Positions 1 to 5,208 of a stretch of DNA of 5,208 nucleotides are shown piece after piece. This stretch comes from DATKZS01 sp035527835 [NCBI: bacterium] (lineage in GTDB: Bacteria > RBG-13-61-14), in the NCBI GenBank assembly GCA_035527835.1, contig DATKZS010000069.1, positions 1 to 5,208 on the forward strand. The letters are read 5' to 3'. Position 1 is the stretch's first letter; every line of letters begins with the position of its first letter. The notes under the pieces are model-generated. The model was given only the letters and a program-made list of their open reading frames with translations, ran no database searches and had not been told where the DNA came from. Both the position numbers and the translations under genes were made by a program.

Positions 1-8
1 CACCTCCA
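1..8 (-). promoter_or_regulatory. Possible ribosome binding site of a gene beyond the left edge
   Basis: Read on the minus strand the last eight bases are TGGAGGTG, close to the ideal anti-16S complement. They lie just past the lpxC terminator in the direction of transcription. A start codon would fall a few bases outside the window. This is a guess from position and motif only. The same bases also form a small 5-bp hairpin (1-5 with 11-15). Confidence 0.22.
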
Positions 9-32
9 ACAGGTGCGACATGCCTGGCACAC

Positions 33-62
33 AAAAAACGGCCGCGGGTTACGCGGCCGTTT
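33..62 (-). terminator. Rho-independent terminator of lpxC
   Basis: A perfect 11-bp stem pairs 36-46 with 52-62 around a 5-base loop (47-51); eight of the pairs are G-C. On the minus strand the stem is followed at once by six T residues (complement of 33-38), the classic intrinsic terminator form. It sits 20 bases beyond the lpxC stop codon. On the plus strand only three T follow the stem, so it should act mainly on lpxC transcripts. It also separates lpxC from whatever lies left of the window. Confidence 0.9.
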
Positions 63-82
63 AGCTTGAAAAGCGGCTGATG

Positions 83-994
83 TCAGGCCCGGATTCCGTG
101 CTCCTCCATGACCTCCGGCGTGAGCATGCCAGCCAGGTCAGAAGGGTCGGAGACGATCTCGTAGCAATCGGGGTTGGTCAATACCTCGCGGATCAGCATG
201 TGGTTCAGGGCGTGGCCCGGCTTGTGCGCCTTGACCTCACCCAGCACCGGACGGCCGAACAGGAAAAGGTCGCCGAAAAGATCCAGGATCTTGTGGCGGA
301 CGCACTCGTCCTCCCACCGCATCCCTTCCTCGTTCACCACCCCGGAATCGTCAAAGATCACCGCGTTCTCCAGAGAACCGCCCTTGGCCAGGCCCATCGC
401 CCGGAGCCGGTCCACGTCCTTCAAGAACCCGTACGTCCGCGCGTTCGCGATCTCGCTCTCGAACTCCGCGCACGAAAGACGCGCCGTCCTCTCCTGGTAT
501 TGCAGCGACGGATGGTCATAGGCGATCGAGCACGAGATCGAAGGCGCCTTTGATGGATGGATCTCCGCGAAGCTCCCGTTCATCCGCACCCGCACCGGCT
601 TCCGGATCACCACCCAGCTCCGCGGCGGATCCAGCTCCACGACCCCCGCCCGCTTGATCATCTCCACGAACGGGCCCGCGCTGCCGTCAAGGATCGGGAC
701 CTCGGGGCCGTCAACCTCAACGCTCGCATTGTCAATGCCCTGCGCCGCCAGCGCCGCCAAAAGGTGCTCGACCGTGCTGATCCGAGTGCCGTTCACCCCC
801 AGCGTCGAGGCGTTGAGCGCAGACTTGATGTTCTCCCAGATCGCCGGAATGCGGTAATGCGACGTAAGATCGGTCCGGATAAACACAATGCCGTGGTTGG
901 CGGGGGCCGGGTTGATGGTAAGAGCTACTCTCTCGCCCGTATGAATGCCTACGCCTTCACAAGTTGCCGAATTATTTATAGTTTTCTGCCTCAT
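83..994 (-). CDS. lpxC: UDP-3-O-acyl-N-acetylglucosamine deacetylase LpxC
   Basis: LpxC is the cytosolic zinc enzyme that removes the N-acetyl group from UDP-3-O-acyl-GlcNAc, the committed step of lipid A synthesis. The 303-residue product matches the usual stand-alone length (E. coli 305) and has no FabZ fusion. Visible hallmarks are GVGIHTGERV near the N-terminus, STVEHLLAAL with catalytic Glu76 and zinc ligand His77, the VPILDGSAGPFV segment, ARTYGF, HKILDLFGD with zinc ligands His234 and Asp238, and KPGHALNH with catalytic His261. All zinc and catalytic positions known from E. coli (E78, H79, H238, D242, H265) are present. I chose the ATG at 994 because it aligns with other LpxC N-termini (Met-x-Gln-x-Thr). 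An in-frame TTG at 1009 would add five residues but nearly touches the AGGAGG at 1010-1015. From the ATG that site is 15 bases away, which is long. It appears monocistronic, with its own terminator. Identity is very secure; the exact start is less so. Confidence 0.97.
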   Translation of the reverse strand: MRQKTINNSATCEGVGIHTGERVALTINPAPANHGIVFIRTDLTSHYRIPAIWENIKSALNASTLGVNGTRISTVEHLLAALAAQGIDNASVEVDGPEVPILDGSAGPFVEMIKRAGVVELDPPRSWVVIRKPVRVRMNGSFAEIHPSKAPSISCSIAYDHPSLQYQERTARLSCAEFESEIANARTYGFLKDVDRLRAMGLAKGGSLENAVIFDDSGVVNEEGMRWEDECVRHKILDLFGDLFLFGRPVLGEVKAHKPGHALNHMLIREVLTNPDCYEIVSDPSDLAGMLTPEVMEEHGIRA

Positions 995-1009
995 CCCGAG
1001 CTTTTCCAA

Positions 1010-1015
1010 CCTCCT
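1010..1015 (-). promoter_or_regulatory. Ribosome binding site of lpxC, deciding TTG versus ATG start
   Basis: The minus strand reads AGGAGG directly before TTG (1009-1007), with the ATG at 994-992 lying 15 bases downstream of the motif. Spacing is too short for the TTG and at the long limit for the ATG. Homology favours the ATG. The odd spacing may lower translation efficiency of this tightly dosed enzyme, which is inference only. Confidence 0.55.
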
Positions 1016-1446
1016 CGAAGCAAGCGAGCATAAATTCAGAGCTAATACAAGCTAGTTCCATGCCAATTCCGTCAGGCAACACCTCTCACCGCCATTCCCG
1101 GCCCCGTGCTCAAGTATAAAATACCATAAGCCCAAAACAGGTCCGAAAATATGCCTCTACTTTAAAATTATTAATAAATAGGCAGTTAAACATGGAAATG
1201 CCGCCGCAAAAAAACGGAATGCCTGAAAAATCGATAAATTAGGAGGGGAAAATGATATAGCTGGATTTTGGCTAATTACGCATCCCGATCATCCCGCAAC
1301 CTCAACTCGTCTCCACCCAGAATGTGTGGCGAAAATGGACAGTAATTGTCAAACTGTGCACCTTTTTGGACAAGTTCAACAAATAATCCATAGAATCAAA
1401 GTGTTATACATCAAGAAAGGGCCAGCAGGTGCCAAACACAATCAAA
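1016..1446. other. Long intergenic region upstream of lpxC
   Basis: No sizeable open reading frame here looks coding; short ones have no recognisable similarity or matching ribosome binding site. Visible contents, from lpxC outward: the lpxC leader; a TATACT hexamer on the minus strand (1118-1113) that could be a -10 box but lacks a convincing -35; an AT-rich core at about 1140-1200; pentamers TGCCT at 1152-1156 and 1220-1224 that can each pair with AGGCA at 1180-1184; an isolated strong ribosome binding site with a two-codon ORF at 1241-1260; and a cluster of TGGACA/TTGTCA-like hexamers at 1336-1373. The lpxC promoter should lie here, but I cannot place it firmly. No tRNA or recognisable riboswitch was seen. 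Confidence 0.6.
1241..1260 (+). other. Strong Shine-Dalgarno followed by a two-codon minigene (ATG-ATA-TAG)
   Basis: On the plus strand AGGAGGGG (1241-1248) is followed, with a 5-base spacer after GGAGG, by ATG (1252-1254), ATA (1255-1257) and TAG (1258-1260). The ribosome binding site is as good as any in the window, yet the frame encodes only Met-Ile. Phage lambda bar minigenes have the same form (AUG AUA stop) and act by draining tRNA-Ile as peptidyl-tRNA. That parallel is from known biology; function here is unproven. It could equally be the surviving start of a decayed gene, or chance in purine-rich DNA. No clear plus-strand promoter was found upstream. Confidence 0.3.
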
Positions 1447-1448
1447 GT

Positions 1449-1472
1449 GGAGCGGGTGCCCTCACCCGCTCC
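1449..1472 (-). terminator. Hairpin, probable terminator of the sugar-binding protein gene
   Basis: A perfect 10-bp stem pairs 1449-1458 with 1463-1472 around a 4-base loop (1459-1462), and eight of the ten pairs are G-C. It begins eight bases past the TAG stop of the binding-protein gene. On the minus strand the downstream sequence is T-rich (ACTTTGATTGTGTTTGG) but has no continuous T run, so termination may be inefficient, or the hairpin may mainly protect the 3' end of the mRNA. Confidence 0.6.
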
Positions 1473-1480
1473 CTCTCCGT

Positions 1481-2545
1481 CTATTCCGCGATCTCCCCCT
1501 TCGACATCTTGTCCCATTTCTGGATGTAAGCGTCCACGTTCTCCGGCGTCACGATGTCAACCCCCGAATCAACGATCGGGTTCTCCGGGTACTTATGGTT
1601 CACCACGATGTCATACAGGATCTTGGTCGGCTCCGAGCCCCACCCGAAATATTTCTGGCCCAGCGCCAGTTGGATCTTGCCTTCCTTGATGATCTCCGGC
1701 GCCGGAGGGATCACGTCGAACGTCACCACGAACGTCTTCTTGGCGTCCACCCGGTCCAGGATGTTCCGCGAGAACCCCGGCCAGCCCCCCACCGAAAGCC
1801 ACGCCCGCAAATTCGGGTACGTCTCGCTCGCCGTGTCAATCACCCGCTTCGACGTGATCGCCTGGTCCTCAACGTCGAACGTCTCCACCACCTTGATCTG
1901 CGGGCTCTGCCGGATCACGCTCATCGCGCCCTCCAGACGCTTCGCCAGGTTGTCCGCGCCCAGCGTCGTGATCACCGCGATCTCGCCGCCCGGCTCGCCC
2001 AGAAGCTTCACGATCTCCTTCCCCATGATCACGCCCGTCTCGAAGTCGTTCACCCCGTAAAACGCCACCCGCTTCGACTTCGGAGCGTCAGAGTCCCACG
2101 TCACCACCGGGATGCCCTTGTCCACCGCCTCGTTGATCGTCGGCGTCAGGTAGTCCCCGTTCAGGCACGAGATCGCGATCCCGTCAACACCCTGAGCGAT
2201 GAACGTCTCCAGGATCTCCTTCTGCTTCACCTGGTCGTTCTGGAACGGAGCGTTCCAGATGATCTCCACGTTGCCGTACAGCTTGGCCTGACGCTCCGCC
2301 CCGATCTTCGCGTAATTGAAAACCGGGATGTGCAGGGCCTTCGGGATGAACGCGAATCTGTAAACCTTGCCCGCCGCCGGCGCCGGCGCAACGGGGGGCG
2401 CTGCCGGGGCCGCCGGCTTGGCCTCCGGAGCCGTGGCAACGGGAGGAGCGGCCGGAGCCTCTTCCTTCTGGCAACCCCACGCGCCAATCATCAGCCCGAT
2501 AAAGAGGACTAAAATTCCAATGCTAAACCTGTTCCTCTTATCCAT
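1481..2545 (-). CDS. Sugar ABC transporter substrate-binding lipoprotein (RbsB-like, Peripla_BP_4 type)
   Basis: This is a periplasmic type 1 binding protein that captures a sugar-like ligand, normally for an ABC importer. The 354-residue product has a basic N-terminus, a hydrophobic signal segment (about 8-23) and a lipobox-like GAWG before Cys25, although Trp at -2 is unusual. An Ala/Pro-rich tether follows at about 29-58. The binding domain (about 60-350) begins YRFAFIPK and contains FNYAKIGAERQAKLYG, the NDQVKQKEILETFIAQGVDGIAI stretch in parts, VVTWDSD (Asp151, Asp153), FYGVNDFETG, NLAKRLEGAM (Arg203), VVTFDV (Asp277) and LGQKYFGWG (Gln297). These correspond to ribose, rhizopine and AI-2 receptor signatures. 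The ligand cannot be told. No permease, ATPase or second binding protein lies nearby, so it is an orphan here and might pair with a distant transporter or feed a chemoreceptor or sensor kinase. The ATG at 2545 has AAAGGAGGG (2551-2559) five bases upstream. A promoter and palindrome precede it and a hairpin follows. Confidence 0.93.
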   Translation of the reverse strand: MDKRNRFSIGILVLFIGLMIGAWGCQKEEAPAAPPVATAPEAKPAAPAAPPVAPAPAAGKVYRFAFIPKALHIPVFNYAKIGAERQAKLYGNVEIIWNAPFQNDQVKQKEILETFIAQGVDGIAISCLNGDYLTPTINEAVDKGIPVVTWDSDAPKSKRVAFYGVNDFETGVIMGKEIVKLLGEPGGEIAVITTLGADNLAKRLEGAMSVIRQSPQIKVVETFDVEDQAITSKRVIDTASETYPNLRAWLSVGGWPGFSRNILDRVDAKKTFVVTFDVIPPAPEIIKEGKIQLALGQKYFGWGSEPTKILYDIVVNHKYPENPIVDSGVDIVTPENVDAYIQKWDKMSKGEIAE

Positions 2546-2560
2546 CTCGTCCCTCCTTTG

Positions 2561-2580
2561 TTAAGGTGGCGCCACTATAA
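2561..2580. promoter_or_regulatory. Palindromic operator candidate over the binding-protein promoter
   Basis: GTGGCGCCAC at 2566-2575 is a perfect 10-bp palindrome. The flanks extend the symmetry to 20 bases (2561-2580), with 8 of 10 half-site positions matching. It covers the 3' end of the -10 box and the expected transcription start of the sugar-binding protein gene, where a repressor would block initiation. LacI-family regulators of sugar genes bind palindromes of this size with a central CG, so such a protein is a reasonable guess. No regulator gene is in the window. Confidence 0.4.
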
Positions 2581-2582
2581 CA
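2574..2582 (-). promoter_or_regulatory. Extended -10 promoter of the sugar-binding protein gene
   Basis: On the minus strand TGT-TATAGT (2582-2574) fits the TGn-TATAAT extended -10 consensus with one mismatch in the hexamer. The matching -35 position holds only TTCCCT at 17-base spacing, which is weak, but extended -10 promoters tolerate this. Transcription would start near 2567, about 20 bases before the ATG, giving a very short leader that still includes AAAGGAGGG at 2551-2559. Confidence 0.45.
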
Positions 2583-2705
2583 CGGAAACGCGCGGTAGGG
2601 AAGCATAAAAGCAGGGCAGGGCACGACGAATAGTCTTCGGCCCTGAAAGGGCAATGAACAGGCAGGGGGGGCTGATCCCGCCACATTTCACTGGGTATCC
2701 GGCTT

Positions 2706-3263
2706 TTACTCCCACCGGATATCGAAAGTCGTCACCGGGTCCTTTTCCCATTGCTTGGAGGTGAGGACGATTTTCACGTCTTTGCCGCCCGTCATTTCAA
2801 TCAGGACCTCCAAATGTCCCATCATGGTGTAGCAGTAAGGCACATTGCCGGGATCGTCGGGGTCGTAGTCATGCCTGACCACCGCATGTTTGTCTCCGGC
2901 CTTCTCGAATGACAGCGTGCTGAAATTGAAGAGCCTTCCGTAGATGCTCACGAAACTCTTCAGCGCCTGCATGGGGTCCGCGACACTGAGCAGGTTTTTA
3001 TATATATTTTGAAATAACTCCTTGCCCCTGATCTTCCCCCGCAACTGCGCCAGCTCCGGCTTGCCCTGGGCCAGGACCTGGAAGCACGCCCTCCCGCACC
3101 TCTGATATATTTCCAGCGGGTACCACGCCGACGCCAGGATCATGGAATTTATGACCTCCCAGTCCTCCGGCTTGAGGTATTTATCCCAATCCCGGTCCTT
3201 GTTGCCCCGGATCATCCGGACCATGTCCAGCAGCATGGTGCCCTTGACTTTCCTCGCTTCCAT
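2706..3263 (-). CDS. DUF2378/TIGR02265-like protein of unknown function
   Basis: This is a 185-residue soluble protein with no signal peptide or membrane segment. The order of motifs resembles the DUF2378 (TIGR02265) family, known mainly from Myxococcota: KGTMLLDMVRMIRG at the start, a Trp-containing linker (W26, W35), SAWYPLEIY (45-53), a helical middle (60-115), a His-containing strand (KHAVVRHDY), then GHLEVLIEMTGGKDVKIVLT and a closing DPVTTFDIRW. Related V4R and haem-NO-binding-like folds end with a comparable strand, where paired Cys often sit. Here those Cys appear replaced, with WEKDPVTTF at that place. Family members have no settled role; sensory or protein-binding roles have been suggested by fold. 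The ATG at 3263 has GGAGG (3272-3276) eight bases upstream. TAA stop at 2708-2706. No strong terminator follows, only two small hairpins at 2627-2652 without a T run. That it is coding is fairly certain; the family assignment is by eye. Confidence 0.82.
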   Translation of the reverse strand: MEARKVKGTMLLDMVRMIRGNKDRDWDKYLKPEDWEVINSMILASAWYPLEIYQRCGRACFQVLAQGKPELAQLRGKIRGKELFQNIYKNLLSVADPMQALKSFVSIYGRLFNFSTLSFEKAGDKHAVVRHDYDPDDPGNVPYCYTMMGHLEVLIEMTGGKDVKIVLTSKQWEKDPVTTFDIRWE

Positions 3264-3361
3264 TTGGAACCATCCTCCCCGGGGCAGGGATTGGTGTCAG
3301 ATGCATGGCAATGTGCTTTGCTCTCAGCCCCTCGCAATCATAACCACGTACCTTCGCCCTG

Positions 3362-3397
3362 TCAATCAGAAAACAGCCGGACCCGCACAGTTCCCAT
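3362..3397 (-). CDS. Possible 11-residue leader peptide upstream of the DUF2378-like gene
   Basis: ATG at 3397-3395 opens an 11-codon frame (MGTVRVRLFSD) ending in TGA at 3364-3362. AGAGGAGG lies upstream (GGAGG at 3408-3412, 10-base spacer), inside the left arm of the inverted repeat at 3399-3462. The frame ends about 100 bases before the start of the next gene. The peptide has no run of one amino acid, so classical attenuation is not evident. It may be a chance frame behind a purine-rich stretch. A longer TTG-started frame (3438-3181) uses the same region but overlaps the next gene and lacks a good start. Confidence 0.25.
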   Translation of the reverse strand: MGTVRVRLFSD

Positions 3398-3398
3398 G

Positions 3399-3462
3399 GT
3401 CGGTGGTCCTCCTCTTTTGAATTGTCTGATTGTAACAATCACGATCGCAAGAGGCCACCGAC
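3399..3462. repeat. Bulged 14-bp inverted repeat with an inner palindrome
   Basis: GTCGGTGG (3399-3406) pairs with CCACCGAC (3455-3462), and CCTCTT (3411-3416) with AAGAGG (3449-3454). Four unpaired bases (3407-3410) lie on one side only. The 32-base loop contains the perfect 15-base palindrome at 3427-3441. As minus-strand RNA this would fold into a long stem that hides the GGAGG at 3408-3412. It is not an intrinsic terminator on either strand, since no T run follows. It lies between the glycosyltransferase gene and the DUF2378-like gene and could be a regulatory leader, an mRNA processing element or a miniature repeat. Confidence 0.6.
3427..3441. promoter_or_regulatory. 15-bp perfect palindrome over an extended -10 box (operator candidate)
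   Basis: TGATTGT-A-ACAATCA is fully symmetric around position 3434. On the minus strand it contains TGT-TACAAT (3437-3429), one mismatch from an extended -10 element, so a dimeric regulator here could control the DUF2378-like gene. Transcription would start near 3422. No good -35 matches it at 16 to 18 bases. A separate pair, TTGGGA (3488-3483) and TAAAGT (3466-3461) with 16-base spacing, is an alternative promoter whose transcript would contain nearly the whole inverted repeat. Confidence 0.38.
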
Positions 3463-3520
3463 TTTATTATTTACATGATGACTCCCAAACCGCGTTTCGC
3501 AATGCGCATTATTAATGATT

Positions 3521-5170
3521 TCACGGCGCCGTCTCGCGGGATTGGGCGTTGTCCCGCAGATAAAGGCTCACTTTCCATCCCTTCAGGTCCGGCATCAGCG
3601 CCGCGTACGGCCACCAGTTGAAGCTCTTTCCCTCCCACCGGCCAACCTCCCGATACCCGGCCTGGTTGTCCCGGAGTTCCAGGTAAAGCGCCACCATGTC
3701 CGCGACCCGCTGGTCGCGCATCAGCTCCGGGTTGTCCAGGTACGCGTTATTAAAGGTGTGGTGGAGCAGGATGCGGTCGGGATGCGCCTCCCTGAGCAGT
3801 TTCCGCGAAAGCATGAACTGCGGGACGAATTTGCAAGTCCAGTTAAGCTCCGGGTTCGGGTAATAGGGCAAGAACGCCAGGTCAATCTGGCCCGGCTGGT
3901 GCGTGCTCATAAGTTCCGCCGTGGCTTCCCGTGCGATGCGGCCCTCCAACCCGATGAAGCTGTGGTACCACACCAAATTGTAGACCGCCAACCCCACCAC
4001 CAGCGCCACCGCCGCCGCCGTCTTCACCCGCGAGTTCGTCACGGCCCACGGCGCCGCGAGCCGGGCCGCCGCCAGCGCGAAAAAGGGCGCGACCGTGACA
4101 TAAAGCTGCGGCGCGCCGGATGGGCTTACGGCCATCATGAACAGGATGAGCCCGGCGGGATACGACCAGAGCACCATCATGCGCGGGTTTCTGAAATCGC
4201 CGCGCCGGATGAGCCCGGCGATGCCCATGAGGTACAGCGGGATGCCGAGCGCGCAAGGGAGGACCGAGGTGAGTTGGAACAGCCCCGGCGCCTGCCACCA
4301 CAGCATGGACGACCGCTTCACCCACGGGCTCATGTTCTGAATGAAAAGCTCGATCTTGGACTGCCGGACCGCACCCGGGAAATCCAGCCACGTGATCGGC
4401 GACAGCGCGGCAAAGGCCGCCGCCGCCGCAACGAAAACGATCAGCCACCGCGCGTCCAGGAAGGACCTGATCAGCGGCAGATCGCGGCGCCGAAGCCGGT
4501 GCGCCAACAGGGCCGGCAAGAAGGCCGGGTAATGATACTTCGTGGCCAGGCACATGCCCGCGGCCAGCCCGGCCACCACGTAATCCGCCCGGCTACCCCG
4601 CTCCAACACCCGGAGGCTCGACCACGTTGCCAGCAGCACGCCGATCACCAGGAGCGTGTCCGGCTTCACCTGCATGGTCGATAAAAGATACGTCGGCGCG
4701 GTGGCGAAAAGCAGCAGCGCTAAAAGCGCCGTCTCCTCTCCACTCTCCTTTTTCGCCAGGCGGTAAAAAATGAAAAGCGCCAGCGCGCCCAGTCCGGCCA
4801 CCAGCATCCGGCCCCAGATCACGGTGGAAACGAAGCTGAAAGCGTAATGCGCGCGGTGCCGGGCGAACTGTTCCCAGCCCTCGAAGTGCGGCAGCGCCCG
4901 GAGATTGGCGCCGAGGTAAGCGGTCCCGTAAACCACGGCCGTGAGCATGGTCATCAGCTCCGGGTACTTGTGGTGATAGCCCGGGTCAATGCTGAGCTCG
5001 CGCACCATCTTCACCGCGCCGTCCCGCACCCACTGCTCGTCACCGCTGCAATAGTAGGGCAGCAAGAACCCGAACGTCAGCGCCCGGTCCATGATGAAAA
5101 GCAAGATGATCAGGAGCGCGACGGCCCCCGAAGCGTACAGTCTCATGGTCCGTTTCATGCCTGCATACAT
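3521..5170 (-). CDS. Polytopic membrane glycosyltransferase, GT-C fold (PMT/ArnT-like)
   Basis: The 549-residue product is an integral membrane protein with about ten or eleven hydrophobic helices between residues 12 and 402, then a soluble C-terminal region of about 145 residues. Such proteins move a sugar from a polyprenyl-phosphate donor to a protein or lipid on the outer face of the inner membrane. Supporting motifs are an acidic first loop (SGDEQW, Asp44-Glu45, the place of the catalytic acid in GT-C enzymes), HHKYPEL (66-72), GRMLVAGLGALALFIFYRLAKK (120-141, given in part), QVKPDTLLVIG (167-177) and LATKYHYPAFLP (208-219). The KPDTLL and TKY motifs are typical of the PMT_2 (PF13231) group. 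Donor and acceptor cannot be deduced. The C-terminal region (about 405-549) is rich in aromatic residues and probably periplasmic. The ATG at 5170 has GGAG at 5175-5178, four bases upstream, which is tight; Met5 and Met9 are alternatives. TGA stop at 3523-3521. No clear terminator follows. Only 38 bases upstream are visible, too few to place a promoter. Confidence 0.9.
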   Translation of the reverse strand: MYAGMKRTMRLYASGAVALLIILLFIMDRALTFGFLLPYYCSGDEQWVRDGAVKMVRELSIDPGYHHKYPELMTMLTAVVYGTAYLGANLRALPHFEGWEQFARHRAHYAFSFVSTVIWGRMLVAGLGALALFIFYRLAKKESGEETALLALLLFATAPTYLLSTMQVKPDTLLVIGVLLATWSSLRVLERGSRADYVVAGLAAGMCLATKYHYPAFLPALLAHRLRRRDLPLIRSFLDARWLIVFVAAAAAFAALSPITWLDFPGAVRQSKIELFIQNMSPWVKRSSMLWWQAPGLFQLTSVLPCALGIPLYLMGIAGLIRRGDFRNPRMMVLWSYPAGLILFMMAVSPSGAPQLYVTVAPFFALAAARLAAPWAVTNSRVKTAAAVALVVGLAVYNLVWYHSFIGLEGRIAREATAELMSTHQPGQIDLAFLPYYPNPELNWTCKFVPQFMLSRKLLREAHPDRILLHHTFNNAYLDNPELMRDQRVADMVALYLELRDNQAGYREVGRWEGKSFNWWPYAALMPDLKGWKVSLYLRDNAQSRETAP

Positions 5171-5208
5171 ATTACTCCATAAAGGCGCTTGAGTAAAACG
5201 CCCGATCC

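Noticed and set aside
80-1033. Plus-strand frames (80-553, 557-1033) opposite lpxC
   Set aside because: They mirror a highly conserved lpxC, have biased composition and show no ribosome binding sites or family resemblance.
1140-1230. AT-rich stretch with TGCCT/AGGCA pairs, considered as an origin, riboswitch or small RNA
   Set aside because: Pairing arms are only five bases, no iterons or DnaA boxes were seen, and no conserved riboswitch core could be recognised.
1326-1529. Plus-strand 67-codon frame starting in the gap and running into the 3' end of the binding-protein gene
   Set aside because: It runs through the terminator hairpin and antisense into a real gene, has no Shine-Dalgarno at its start and no recognisable domain.
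1595-2512. Long plus-strand reading frame (305 codons) opposite the sugar-binding protein gene
   Set aside because: Arg/His/Leu-rich shadow with no recognisable domain; the opposite frame has a full lipoprotein signal and binding-protein motifs.
2627-2652. Two small adjacent hairpins (2627-2639 and 2640-2652) downstream of the DUF2378-like gene
   Set aside because: Stems of only 4 and 5 bp and no T run on either strand; too weak to call a terminator.
2696-2721. 7-bp inverted repeat TATCCGG/CCGGATA around the stop codon of the DUF2378-like gene
   Set aside because: Loop of 12 bases, overlaps coding sequence, and no T tract follows; could be chance.
3181-3438. Minus-strand 85-codon TTG frame overlapping the start of the DUF2378-like gene
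   Set aside because: No ribosome binding site before the TTG, overlap of about 80 bases out of frame with a better gene, and low-complexity C-terminus.
3501-3510. AATGCGCATT palindrome just downstream of the glycosyltransferase gene
   Set aside because: Ten bases with no loop or T tract; not a terminator, and too short alone to support an operator call.
3515-4684. Long plus-strand reading frame (389 codons) opposite the glycosyltransferase gene
   Set aside because: Its product is dominated by Arg, His, Pro and Gln with no hydrophobic or domain pattern, as expected for the antisense of a GC-rich gene. The minus-strand frame has clear GT-C motifs.

Overview
The window holds four complete protein-coding genes, all on the minus strand. 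Intergenic gaps of about 160 to 490 bases separate them, so they look like separate transcription units and not one operon. Coding DNA is GC-rich with a strong third-position G/C preference, and the gaps are more AT-rich. A well-conserved lpxC means a Gram-negative, lipid A-making bacterium. Shine-Dalgarno sites are canonical and TGA, TAA and TAG all serve as stops. I cannot name the lineage. The DUF2378-like gene resembles proteins best known from Myxococcota, but it is too weak a marker for a taxonomic call.

Layout in window coordinates, with transcription running right to left. 5170-3521: polytopic membrane protein of the GT-C (PMT/ArnT-like) glycosyltransferase type. 3520-3264: AT-rich gap with a large bulged inverted repeat, a 15-bp perfect palindrome, candidate promoter elements and a possible 11-codon leader ORF. 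3263-2706: small soluble protein resembling the DUF2378/TIGR02265 family. 2705-2546: gap with an extended -10 promoter overlapped by a palindrome, probably an operator. 2545-1481: lipoprotein sugar-binding protein of the RbsB type on a long Ala/Pro linker, with no permease or ATPase beside it, followed by a hairpin. 1480-995: about 490 bases without a sizeable gene, ending in the lpxC leader. 994-83: lpxC. 62-33: strong intrinsic terminator for lpxC. 8-1: a Shine-Dalgarno-like sequence that may belong to a further minus-strand gene beyond the left edge.

The genes share a loose envelope theme: lipid A commitment, a lipid-linked sugar transferase and a periplasmic sugar receptor. Nothing in the sequence shows that they act in one pathway. 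No CRISPR array, tRNA, rRNA, intact transposase or toxin-antitoxin pair is visible. The points most worth a second look are the regulatory DNA at 3399-3462, the palindromic promoter at 2561-2582, and an isolated strong ribosome binding site driving only ATG-ATA-TAG at 1241-1260. I do not see a convincing new multi-gene system.
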